DNA from: Armatimonadota bacterium
GTDB taxonomy: Bacteria > Sysuimicrobiota > Sysuimicrobiia > Sysuimicrobiales > Kaftiobacteriaceae
Assembly (NCBI GenBank): GCA_020028535.1
Contig: JAIBHM010000112.1
Span: 1 to 6,348 of the forward strand
Direction: 5' to 3'
DNA: 6,348 bases
Part shown: one piece after another, positions 1 to 6,348 of the stretch
Position numbering within the stretch: position 1 is the stretch's first letter
Layout of the letters: each line of letters begins with the position of its first letter
Notes under the pieces: generated by a model
What the model was told of the DNA's origin: nothing
Databases searched by the model: none
The model's input: the letters and a program-made list of their open reading frames with translations, nothing else
Program-made: the position numbers and the translations under genes

Positions 1-527
1 CCGTACACCCCGCCGGGCTGCACGATGACGATCGGCGCGCCCTTCGCGATCCGATTTTCGGCGACCTGATGCGCCCGGTATTTCGTTTCGTCGTAATATG
101 ACACGAAGGCGTTGCCCCGGCGGCGGTAGGTCTCGTCAACGACCTGGCCGTGCGTGTTCCCGAATGCATTCGCGGTTGAGACATAGATGATCTTGGGCAC
201 GCGGGCATCGACCGCGGCATCCAGCACCTGCTCGGTGCCCCGCACGTTCGCCTCGTACATCGCCCGCCGCTCTGACGCTGGAATGCCCACCTTGTACACA
301 CCGGCGATGTGGAACACGCTGTTGCAGCCCGGCATCAACTTTCGGAATGCCCCGGCCGAGTTGAGATCGCCTCTCACCACTTCGCAGCCCAATTCGCGCA
401 AGGCGGACGCCCTCTCCGGGGATCGGACCAGGGCCACCACCTCGGCGCCCCGCCCCCGGAGCTTGCGGGCTACGTGCCCTCCGATGAACCCTGCGGCGCC
501 GGTGACGAATACTCGCATCGTTCTCAT
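1..527 (-). CDS. Extended SDR: NAD(P)-dependent epimerase/dehydratase/reductase, N-terminal part (C-terminus beyond left edge)
   Basis: Seen: 175 complete codons read leftwards from ATG 527-525 without a stop. The Rossmann nucleotide-binding motif TGAAGFIG lies at residues 9-16, an acidic GDL at 53-55, ANVRGT at 93-98, the catalytic-strand segment VSTAN at 116-120, and the SDR catalytic pair YxxxK as Y145 and K149. The segment after K149 ends in VIVQPGGVYG, typical of extended SDRs just before the substrate-binding half. Known: this layout fits the epimerase/dehydratase/dihydroflavonol-4-reductase-like group, including hopanoid-associated HpnA-like proteins, usually about 310-340 residues, so roughly half is missing. 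Arg35 after the second strand (LVRSPE) may favour NADP(H); this is inference. Start: ATG 527 sits just after a GGAAGGAAGG run; a second ATG at 518 would give the more usual MRVFVTG N-terminus and cannot be excluded. Substrate cannot be named because the specificity half is absent. Confidence 0.9.
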   Translation of the reverse strand, partial: MRTMRVFVTGAAGFIGGHVARKLRGRGAEVVALVRSPERASALRELGCEVVRGDLNSAGAFRKLMPGCNSVFHIAGVYKVGIPASERRAMYEANVRGTEQVLDAAVDARVPKIIYVSTANAFGNTHGQVVDETYRRRGNAFVSYYDETKYRAHQVAENRIAKGAPIVIVQPGGVY

Positions 528-538
528 GCCTTCCTTCC
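528..538 (-). promoter_or_regulatory. Ribosome binding site of the SDR gene
   Basis: On the minus strand this reads GGAAGGAAGGC directly before ATG 527. The first GGAAGG lies 5 bases from ATG 527, while the last AAGG lies about 10 bases from the alternative ATG 518. Spacing favours 527 but the purine run could serve either start. Confidence 0.6.
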
Positions 539-566
539 AAACCGTCATGAATCCCCCCCGGAAGGC
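528..566. repeat. 7-bp inverted repeat with 25-base spacer in the divergent region
   Basis: GCCTTCC at 528-534 is matched by its reverse complement GGAAGGC at 560-566. The left arm is part of the SDR Shine-Dalgarno run; the right arm looks like a Shine-Dalgarno run on the plus strand and precedes ATG 569. The arms are too short and too far apart for a terminator. It could be an operator, a weak hairpin affecting SDR translation, or chance similarity between two purine-rich ribosome-site-like runs. Confidence 0.3.
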
Positions 567-602
567 TGATGAACGTCCGCTATCGAAAATCGCACCACGC
601 CC

Positions 603-3365
603 ATGACAGGGTTGCCGGAAGGTACCATTACCTTCCTCTTTACAGATATCGAAGGCAGCACGAGGATGTGGGAAGAGCACGCCGAGGCGATGAAGGTTGC
701 CCTCCGACGTCACGACAGCCTCCTGCGCCGGCTAATCACGGATCACCGCGGCTATGTCTTCAAGACGGTTGGGGACGCCTTTCACGCGGCATTCCCGAGG
801 CCCGCCGATGCCGTGGCCGCGTCTCTTGCGGCCCAGCAGGCCCTGGCCGCCGAGCGGTGGGGCATCCCCGACGGATTACGCGTGCGTATTGCCCTGCACA
901 CAGGCGTGGCCGAATCCCGGGACGGCGACTACTTTGGTCCCACGATCAATCGCACCGCGCGCCTGCTGTCCGCGGGTCATGGCGGTCAGGTCCTGCTCTT
1001 CCGCAGCACCTATGATCTCGCCCACGAGACGCTGCCGGCGGGTGTGTCGGTCCGCGACCTGGGTCAGCACCGGTTGAAAGATCTTGCCGGGCCGGAGCAG
1101 ATCTATCAGCTCATCGCACCTGGACTTCCCTCGGACTTCCCACCACTCGCATCGCTCGACACGTTCCCCAACAACCTCCCGGTCCAACTGAGCAACTTCA
1201 TCGGCCGCGACCGCGAGATCGCTCAAGCAAAGGGGTACCTCTCGACAGCCAGGCTCCTCACGCTCACCGGTCCGGGCGGCGCCGGCAAGACGCGCCTGGG
1301 GCTCCAGGTGGCAGCCGATCTCCTCGACGAGATGGCGGATGGCGTCTGGCTCGCCGAGTTTGCCACACTGTCCGATGCCGCTCTTCTGCCGCAGACCGTC
1401 GCCGCGTCTCTGGGCCTCCGCGAGCATTCGGAGCGCCCGATCCTCTCCATCCTCACCGGCTTCCTCCAGTCCAGGCGAGCGCTCGTGGTGCTGGACAACT
1501 GCGAGCACGTGGTCACGGAGTGCGCGCAATTGGCCGACCATCTGCTCCGCGCATGCTCGCAGCTGAGGATTCTCGCCACCAGCCAGACGCCGCTGGGGAT
1601 ACCCGGCGAGGTTGTCCTCGCGGTGCCTCCACTCTCGCTGCCGGATCCCGCCCGGGCGCCGTCTGCGGAGCAGCTCACCCAATACGAATCTGTGCGCTTG
1701 TTTGTCGAGCGCGCGGCGCTCACCAAACCCGGATTCACGGTGACACCCGACAACGCAGCAGCTGTGGCGCAGATTGTCCGCCAACTGGACGGCATCCCGC
1801 TGGCCATCGAACTGGCGGCCGCACGAGCGAAGATGATGTCGGTCCATCAGATCTCCGAGCGACTCGATGACCGCTTCCGGCTCCTCACCGCGGGCGGCCG
1901 GACGGTTGCGCCGCGCCAGCAAACTCTCAAGGCCGCGATGGATTGGAGCTATGACCTGCTGACGGAACCGGAACGCGCGCTGCTCCGGCGGCTGTCGGTG
2001 TTCGGCGGTGGATGGACGCTTGAGGCTGCGGAAGCGGTCTGTGCGGAAGGTCAGGTCGAAGGCGGGCAGGTCCTCGACCTGCTTGGCCGGTTGGTGGACA
2101 GATCGCTCGTGCTCGTGCATGACACGGGACGTGGATCCACCCGGTACCAGATGCTGGAAACCGTACGTCAGTACGGCCAGAACCGGTTGCGGGAGTCCGG
2201 AGAGGATGTGCGGACCAGGACCCGTCACCGCGACTGGTTCCTGATTCTCGCGGAGCGGGCCGACCGGTATCTTCAAGGGGCCGAGCAGCGCGCGTGGCTG
2301 GACCTGCTCGAACTGGAGCACGACAACCTCCGTCTGGCCCTCGAGTGGAGCAAGGCTGCGGGGGATGAAGTCGAGTATCTGCTCAGGCTGGCCGGTGCGC
2401 TGTGGAAGTTCTGGGAAGTCCGCGGCTATTGGACGGAGGGGCGGATGTGGCTGGACGGAGCGATCGACCAGGTCGCGACGACGCCGACGCCGAGCCGTGT
2501 CAAGGTTCTGAACGGGGCGGCGTACCTGGCCTCGTTTCAAGGCGATTACCCTCGAGCGGTCGCGCTGAGTGAGGAGAGCCTCGAGCTGAGCCGGAAGCTT
2601 GGAGACAAGCGGGGGACGATGGCCTGTCTCACCATCCTGGGGCTGGAGGCCTGCCGGCTTGAGAAATACGACCGGGCAGCGGAACTTGGCAAGGAAAGCT
2701 TTGGGCTGAGCCAGGAAGTGGGCGACTGGTGGGGAGCGGTCGACTCACGGATTGTGCTCGCGTTCGTAGCCAGGGCGCAGGGCGACTCACATCGGGCATC
2801 GACCCTCTTGGGAGAGATCGTGAGTCAGGTGCGCCAGGTCGGTGACAGGTGGCGGCTGGCGATGGCCCTAAACAACCTGGGCCTTGTGGAGCGCGAGTTA
2901 GGGAACTATGGCCGCGCGAAGGACGTCCTTGAAGAGACCCTCGCGCTGACCCAAGAACTGGGGGACAAGTGGGGGGTCGCGTTCGCGCGAAGCAATCTCG
3001 CCATTGTCGCATGGTACCAGCGGGATTACCCTCGAGCAGGCGATCAGTTTGCGCAGAGCTTACGGCTGCGGGTGGAAGTCGGAGAAAAACGGGGGATCGT
3101 CGTCTCACTGCTGGGACTGGCCGCCGTGGCCATCGCACAGGGGCAAGCCGAACGAGCGGCACGGTTATTCGCCGGCGCCGAGGCGCTGCGCGAAACGATC
3201 GGCGTACCGATCCCGCCCTTCATCAGGGGGCGTTTCGATCAACTCGTCGCGGAGACCCGCGCCGCGCTCGGGGAGAAGCGCTTTGCAGATCTCTGGGCAC
3301 AGAGCCGCGGGCTTCCGCTTGACGCCGTGATCGACATTGCACTCCACGAAGCATCCGTGTCGTAG
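603..3365 (+). CDS. Class III adenylate cyclase - STAND (NB-ARC-like) ATPase - TPR signalling protein
   Basis: Seen: 920 residues, TAG stop followed at once by TAA. Residues 1-172 form a class III nucleotide cyclase domain: FTDIEGST at 13-20 with metal ligand D15, KTVGD at 54-58 with K54 and second metal ligand D58, D109 before YFG, and N116/R120 in NRTAR. This is the full catalytic set, and the Lys/Asp pair predicts ATP to cAMP. FIGRDRE (199-205) opens the ATPase: Walker A GPGGAGKT 223-230, Walker B ALVVLDN 293-299, ATSQTPLG 325-332, DGIPLAIELAAAR 396-408, then a winged-helix-like segment around 446-525. Six 40-residue TPR units cover 631-870. Known: similar cyclase-ATPase proteins, for example Mycobacterium tuberculosis Rv0386, often end in a LuxR-type HTH; here the chain ends soon after the TPRs with no HTH. 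No signal peptide or membrane segment is seen, so it is probably cytoplasmic. Start: an in-frame TGA at 570-572 with no ATG, GTG or TTG before 603 fixes the start; no Shine-Dalgarno is visible. Input signal unknown. Confidence 0.95.
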   Translation: MTGLPEGTITFLFTDIEGSTRMWEEHAEAMKVALRRHDSLLRRLITDHRGYVFKTVGDAFHAAFPRPADAVAASLAAQQALAAERWGIPDGLRVRIALHTGVAESRDGDYFGPTINRTARLLSAGHGGQVLLFRSTYDLAHETLPAGVSVRDLGQHRLKDLAGPEQIYQLIAPGLPSDFPPLASLDTFPNNLPVQLSNFIGRDREIAQAKGYLSTARLLTLTGPGGAGKTRLGLQVAADLLDEMADGVWLAEFATLSDAALLPQTVAASLGLREHSERPILSILTGFLQSRRALVVLDNCEHVVTECAQLADHLLRACSQLRILATSQTPLGIPGEVVLAVPPLSLPDPARAPSAEQLTQYESVRLFVERAALTKPGFTVTPDNAAAVAQIVRQLDGIPLAIELAAARAKMMSVHQISERLDDRFRLLTAGGRTVAPRQQTLKAAMDWSYDLLTEPERALLRRLSVFGGGWTLEAAEAVCAEGQVEGGQVLDLLGRLVDRSLVLVHDTGRGSTRYQMLETVRQYGQNRLRESGEDVRTRTRHRDWFLILAERADRYLQGAEQRAWLDLLELEHDNLRLALEWSKAAGDEVEYLLRLAGALWKFWEVRGYWTEGRMWLDGAIDQVATTPTPSRVKVLNGAAYLASFQGDYPRAVALSEESLELSRKLGDKRGTMACLTILGLEACRLEKYDRAAELGKESFGLSQEVGDWWGAVDSRIVLAFVARAQGDSHRASTLLGEIVSQVRQVGDRWRLAMALNNLGLVERELGNYGRAKDVLEETLALTQELGDKWGVAFARSNLAIVAWYQRDYPRAGDQFAQSLRLRVEVGEKRGIVVSLLGLAAVAIAQGQAERAARLFAGAEALRETIGVPIPPFIRGRFDQLVAETRAALGEKRFADLWAQSRGLPLDAVIDIALHEASVS
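2493..3212 (+). repeat. Six in-register 120-base (40-residue) TPR units inside the cyclase gene
   Basis: Residues 631-870 of the cyclase-ATPase protein divide into six consecutive 40-residue units (631-670, 671-710, 711-750, 751-790, 791-830, 831-870) with no insertion or deletion. Every unit has Arg-Ala at positions 21-22. A GD or GE pair recurs at 667, 707, 747, 787 and 827. Units 1 and 5 share an exact 14-base word, GATTACCCTCGAGC, at 2544-2557 and 3024-3037, exactly 480 bases apart. TPR arrays form helical scaffolds that bind peptides or other partners; in STAND proteins they serve as the sensing or oligomer-control region. Confidence 0.85.
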
Positions 3366-3373
3366 TAATCTAT

Positions 3374-3378
3374 GAGAG
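3374..3378 (+). promoter_or_regulatory. Weak purine run before the RND permease start
   Basis: GAGAG lies only one base before ATG 3380, closer than an ideal Shine-Dalgarno site. With the cyclase stop (TAG-TAA at 3363-3368) just upstream, translation of the permease may depend on coupling to the cyclase gene. A nearer ATG at 3372 runs into TGA after three codons (3381-3383) and is not the start. Confidence 0.3.
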
Positions 3379-3379
3379 T

Positions 3380-6348
3380 ATGAATCTCCCGCGTCTGGCC
3401 GTAGGCAGGCCGATCGGCGCCTTCATCATTTACGGCATCGTCGTGCTCATCGGCTTGGTCGGCTTGGTCAACCTGCCGCTCGATTTGCTGCCGGACATCA
3501 CGTTTCCACGGCTCACCATCAGCACCGATTATCCGGGCGCCGGGCCTGAGGAAGTCGAGAACCTGGTCAGCAGGATCCTCGAAGAGGCCGTCACCTCCGT
3601 GGCCGGCGTCCAGGAGGTCACCTCCAACTCTTCAGAAGGAAACTCGCGCGTCACCCTGACGCTGCCATTTGGCCGAGATCTCGACGCCGCGGCCGCCGAT
3701 GTTCGCGTCGCGATCGAACGGACCCGGCGTCGTCTCCCCGACGGTGCGGAGACCCCGGTCGTCTTCAAGTTCGATCCATCCCAATCGCCGGTCGTACAAC
3801 TCGCGCTGGTCGGCCGCGAAGAGCCGGGCCCTGGCCTGGTCGAATTGCGGCAGACCGTTGAGGATCAACTGCTGTTCAGGCTGGAACGAATCCCCGGCGT
3901 ATCCCAGGTCACCATCTCGGGGGGGCTCCGGCGCCAGATCCAGGTGGAACTGGATCAGGCGCGCATGCAGGCGTTCAGCGTGTCCGAGGGTCAGGTGGTG
4001 AACGCACTCGCCAGCGCCAACCTGGCGGCACCCGGAGGAGCCGTCATCGAGGGGACACGCCGGCTCGGGCTGCGTGTGCTGAATCAATATCGCGATCTCG
4101 GCCAGGTCCGCCGGACGATCGTCGCATTCCGAGAGGGGGCGCCGATCCACGTCAGCGATGTCGCGGCCGTCTCCGAAGGAACAGAGGACCAGACCAGCCT
4201 GGTGCGGATCAACGGCCGGCCGGGGGTATTGGTTCAGGTGCTGAGACAGCCCGGGACCAATACCGTCGCCGTCGCCGACCGAATCATCCGCGAAGCCCGG
4301 GCGGTCGACGCGGCCTTGCCTGACGCCGGCGTCGTGGTGATCAATGACAGCGCCCGATTCATCCGCCAGAGCATTCGCGCCGTGCAGCAGGCTGTGCTGA
4401 TCGGTGGCGTTCTGGCTGTCGGCGTGCTCGGGTTCTTCCTCCGTGACGTACGCAGTGTGCTCATCATCGGCACCGCCATCCCGATCTCTGTGCTGGCCAC
4501 ATTCGCCCTCATGTATTTCTGGGGGTATACGCTCAACCTCATGACGCTCGGCGGTATCGCGCTCGGGATCGGGCACCTGGTCGACGGGTCCATCGTGGTG
4601 CTGGAGAACATTATCCGGTACCGCGAGAAGGGCCACGATGGCCGAGACGCGGCCGTGCGGGGCACCCAGGAGGTTGCCTCGGCGGTCACCGCCTCGATCC
4701 TGACGACCGCGGTCGTCTTTTTGCCGATCATCTTCGCCCCAGGCGGGGCGGTGATCACACAGCTCTTTTCGCAGTTCGCCACCGTGGTGATCTTCTCGCA
4801 GATGTGCTCGCTCGTCGTCGCGCTCACCCTGGTCCCCGTGCTGGCCTCCAGGCTCCCGCCGCAGAAGCGCGCGCTCACCACCGAAGGATGGGTGGGCAAG
4901 GTTATTGCGGGGTATCGAGGGATGCTGCAGTGGTCGCTGGGGCACCGCCGGGCGGCTTTCCTGCTGAGCGCGGCGGTATTTTTCGGAGGCGTGAGCAGCT
5001 TCGCGCTGCTGGGGCGGGAAGTGATTCCGCAGGCCGATGAGGGCGAGATCCAGGTGAACGTGCAGCTGCCTGTCGGCACCCGGCTCCACCTTACCGATCA
5101 GGCGCTCAACGATGTGGAGCGGATGGCCAGGGAAGCCGCCCCGGAGATCGCCGCCGTCACGATCACCGCCGGCTCGGCGACGTTTGGGGCGGGTTCGCAC
5201 CGCGGGACCTTGCGGATGCGGCTGGTCGACAAGCACAGCCGCGAACGATCCACCGAGGAGGTGGCCTCGGGGCTCCGGCGGAGCCTGCAGGCGGCCGGCG
5301 CGCGCATCGTGGTCCGTCCCAGCGCGGGCGCCCTTGCGGTGCTGCGCTTCGGGGGCAGTGATCCCGTGGCCGTGGACGTCCGCGGCTTTGATCTGGTCGA
5401 GGGACTCCAGATGGCCCAGCAAATTCGCGCCACGATCGAAGAGATCCCTGGAACCACCGATGCGAGCATATCGCGCGAAGAGCGGCTGCCTGAGGTCACC
5501 ATTCGGGTCGATGGGGAGCGCGCCGGGGCCTTTGGGCTGACAGCCAGTCAGATCAGCCAGGCCCTCAGAACTGAGGTGTCGGGCGCGGTGGCCACAATCC
5601 TGCGCGAAGGCGGGCGGGAGCGGGAAGTCGTCGTCCGCCTGAGCGGCAGCCAGGGTTTCCTCCCGGGCGAAATTCTCTCTCTGCCGCTGATTACGCCCAG
5701 CGGACAACGCGTTCTCCTCGGACAGGTGGCCGAACTCGGGCGCGGCGAGGGTCCCGCGCAAATCTTCCGCCGGGGCAGGCAGCGGGTCATCACGGTCACC
5801 GCCGGCATCAGCGGGCGCGACTTCGGCAGCGTGATGAGCGACGTGCGGGCGCGTCTGGCGAGGCTGACCATCCCCCAAGGGTTTTCCCTCGCCATGGGAG
5901 AGGAATACGAGCAGCAGCAGCGCGCCTACCGTCAGCTGGGAACCGGTTTTCTCGTTGCGGTCGTGCTGGTCTTTGCGGTCATGGCGGTCCAGTTCGAAGC
6001 GGCCCTGGAGCCCGTCCTCATCATGGGGGCGATTCCGTTTGCGCTCAGCGGCGCGTTTCTGGCGCTCTTTCTGACGAACACCACCCTCAACATTCAGTCA
6101 CTCATCGGACTCGTCGTGCTCGTCGGACTGGTTGTGGGCAATGCCATCGTGCTGATCGACTTTATCCTGACCATGCGGCGGCGGGACGGAGTGCCGCTCC
6201 ATGAGGCGGCCGTTGAAGCCTCCGCACTCCGGCTGCGGCCGGTGTTGATGACCACCATCACCACGATTGTCGGATTGCTGCCCGTGGCGATCGGGTTTGG
6301 AGAGGGCGCTGAGCTCGAGGCGCCGCTCGCCCGCAGCGTCATCGGCGG
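3380..6348 (+). CDS. RND-superfamily efflux permease (AcrB/HAE-1-like), C-terminus beyond right edge
   Basis: Seen: 989 open codons from ATG 3380 to the window end, checked line by line without a stop. TM1 is about residues 14-31, followed by LPLDLLPDITFP (32-43), an RND signature. The first periplasmic domain runs about 44-335; TM2-TM6 cluster at 338-490 (338-354, 360-382, 387-408, 433-452, 464-490). TM7 is 525-543, followed by PQADEGE and LPVGTRL; the second periplasmic domain runs about 546-850. TM8-TM11 fall near 853-872, 879-897, 906-929 and 955-973. Only TM12 and the tail are missing if length is the usual 1,020-1,060. Known: these trimeric inner-membrane pumps use proton-motive force and normally need a periplasmic adaptor and an outer-membrane channel; neither is in view. 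Proton-relay sites: AcrB D407 matches D402, but D408 is G403; K940 matches G920; R971 and T978 match R951 and T958. Substrate (drug, lipid, metal) cannot be told. It starts 14 bases after the cyclase stop, suggesting an operon. Confidence 0.95.
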   Translation, partial: MNLPRLAVGRPIGAFIIYGIVVLIGLVGLVNLPLDLLPDITFPRLTISTDYPGAGPEEVENLVSRILEEAVTSVAGVQEVTSNSSEGNSRVTLTLPFGRDLDAAAADVRVAIERTRRRLPDGAETPVVFKFDPSQSPVVQLALVGREEPGPGLVELRQTVEDQLLFRLERIPGVSQVTISGGLRRQIQVELDQARMQAFSVSEGQVVNALASANLAAPGGAVIEGTRRLGLRVLNQYRDLGQVRRTIVAFREGAPIHVSDVAAVSEGTEDQTSLVRINGRPGVLVQVLRQPGTNTVAVADRIIREARAVDAALPDAGVVVINDSARFIRQSIRAVQQAVLIGGVLAVGVLGFFLRDVRSVLIIGTAIPISVLATFALMYFWGYTLNLMTLGGIALGIGHLVDGSIVVLENIIRYREKGHDGRDAAVRGTQEVASAVTASILTTAVVFLPIIFAPGGAVITQLFSQFATVVIFSQMCSLVVALTLVPVLASRLPPQKRALTTEGWVGKVIAGYRGMLQWSLGHRRAAFLLSAAVFFGGVSSFALLGREVIPQADEGEIQVNVQLPVGTRLHLTDQALNDVERMAREAAPEIAAVTITAGSATFGAGSHRGTLRMRLVDKHSRERSTEEVASGLRRSLQAAGARIVVRPSAGALAVLRFGGSDPVAVDVRGFDLVEGLQMAQQIRATIEEIPGTTDASISREERLPEVTIRVDGERAGAFGLTASQISQALRTEVSGAVATILREGGREREVVVRLSGSQGFLPGEILSLPLITPSGQRVLLGQVAELGRGEGPAQIFRRGRQRVITVTAGISGRDFGSVMSDVRARLARLTIPQGFSLAMGEEYEQQQRAYRQLGTGFLVAVVLVFAVMAVQFEAALEPVLIMGAIPFALSGAFLALFLTNTTLNIQSLIGLVVLVGLVVGNAIVLIDFILTMRRRDGVPLHEAAVEASALRLRPVLMTTITTIVGLLPVAIGFGEGAELEAPLARSVIG

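Larger units (their letters stand above)
528..602. promoter_or_regulatory. Divergent intergenic region between SDR and cyclase genes
   Basis: These 75 bases separate two genes transcribed away from each other, so both promoters must lie here or inside the neighbouring 5' coding ends. I see no convincing -35/-10 pair. An A/T-richer patch, TATCGAAAAT at 581-590, is the only weak -10-like candidate for the plus strand and has no TTGACA-like partner at 17 bases. A run of seven C occupies 553-559. A 7-bp inverted repeat (GCCTTCC at 528-534, GGAAGGC at 560-566) spans part of the region and overlaps the SDR ribosome site. Promoter function is inferred from position only. Confidence 0.4.

Noticed and set aside
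569..1015. Plus-strand 148-codon frame with a good purine run before its ATG
   Set aside because: It overlaps the cyclase domain in another frame and its product has the Arg/His/Gly-rich look of a shadow. Kept only as a possible regulatory curiosity at the start site, not as a gene.
876..2540. 554-codon open frame on the minus strand
   Set aside because: Antisense shadow of the cyclase-ATPase gene, which has clear motifs on the plus strand; the antisense product shows no domain.
3180..3365. Possible LuxR-type HTH at the C-terminus of the cyclase protein
   Set aside because: Residues 860-920 show the usual post-TPR helical tail (ALGEKRFADLWAQ) but none of the HTH signature, and the gene ends in TAG-TAA.
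3366..3379. Terminator or promoter between the cyclase and RND genes
   Set aside because: Fourteen bases with no inverted repeat or T-run; too short for either element.
3632..5878. Very long open frame (748 codons) on the minus strand
   Set aside because: It lies wholly antisense to the RND permease, whose sequence matches the family along its length. The minus-frame product is rich in Arg, His, Asp and Gly with no recognisable domain, as expected for a shadow frame in GC-rich DNA.
1..6348. CRISPR array, tRNA/rRNA genes, insertion sequence or phage/defence genes
   Set aside because: No short spaced direct repeats, no cloverleaf or rRNA-like stretch, no terminal inverted repeats or transposase motifs seen; all but about 90 bases is accounted for by three genes. 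The STAND-TPR protein resembles some defence ATPases in architecture, but its cyclase domain and pump neighbour fit signalling better.

Overview
The window is GC-rich bacterial chromosomal DNA with strong G/C preference at third codon positions. It holds three protein-coding genes, two of them cut by the window edges. I saw no tRNA, rRNA, CRISPR array, insertion sequence or phage gene. The RND-type exporter suggests an organism with a Gram-negative or otherwise diderm envelope. The cyclase-ATPase-TPR protein belongs to a type common in Actinobacteria, Chloroflexi and several GC-rich soil and sediment phyla. Phylum cannot be assigned from this sequence alone.

Layout. Bases 1-527 (minus strand) carry the N-terminal 175 codons of an extended short-chain dehydrogenase/reductase (NAD(P)-dependent epimerase/dehydratase/reductase), whose C-terminus lies beyond the left edge. 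A 75-bp divergent intergenic region (528-602) follows, with a good Shine-Dalgarno run for the minus-strand gene and none for the plus-strand gene. Bases 603-3365 (plus) encode a complete 920-residue signalling protein: an N-terminal class III adenylate cyclase domain with all expected catalytic residues, a STAND/NB-ARC-like P-loop ATPase with winged-helix region, and a C-terminal array of six 40-residue TPR units. Fourteen bases after its stop, at 3380, begins an RND-superfamily inner-membrane efflux permease that stays open to the right edge (989 codons seen, with only about the last transmembrane helix and tail missing). This third gene has no stop in the window and covers the whole right half.

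How they may work together. The cyclase protein and the RND pump run in the same direction with almost no gap, so they are probably co-transcribed. A reasonable inference is a sensor that couples ligand or partner binding (TPR/STAND) to cAMP production, sitting next to an exporter; nothing in the sequence proves a functional link. The SDR gene is divergent and may share only the promoter region.

Novelty. I found no clearly new multi-gene system. The points most worth a second look are the cyclase-STAND-TPR gene coupled to a pump gene, the altered proton-relay residues of the pump (second TM4 aspartate replaced by Gly, TM10 lysine position replaced by Gly), the indel-free 40-residue TPR array, and the unusual start region of the cyclase gene.
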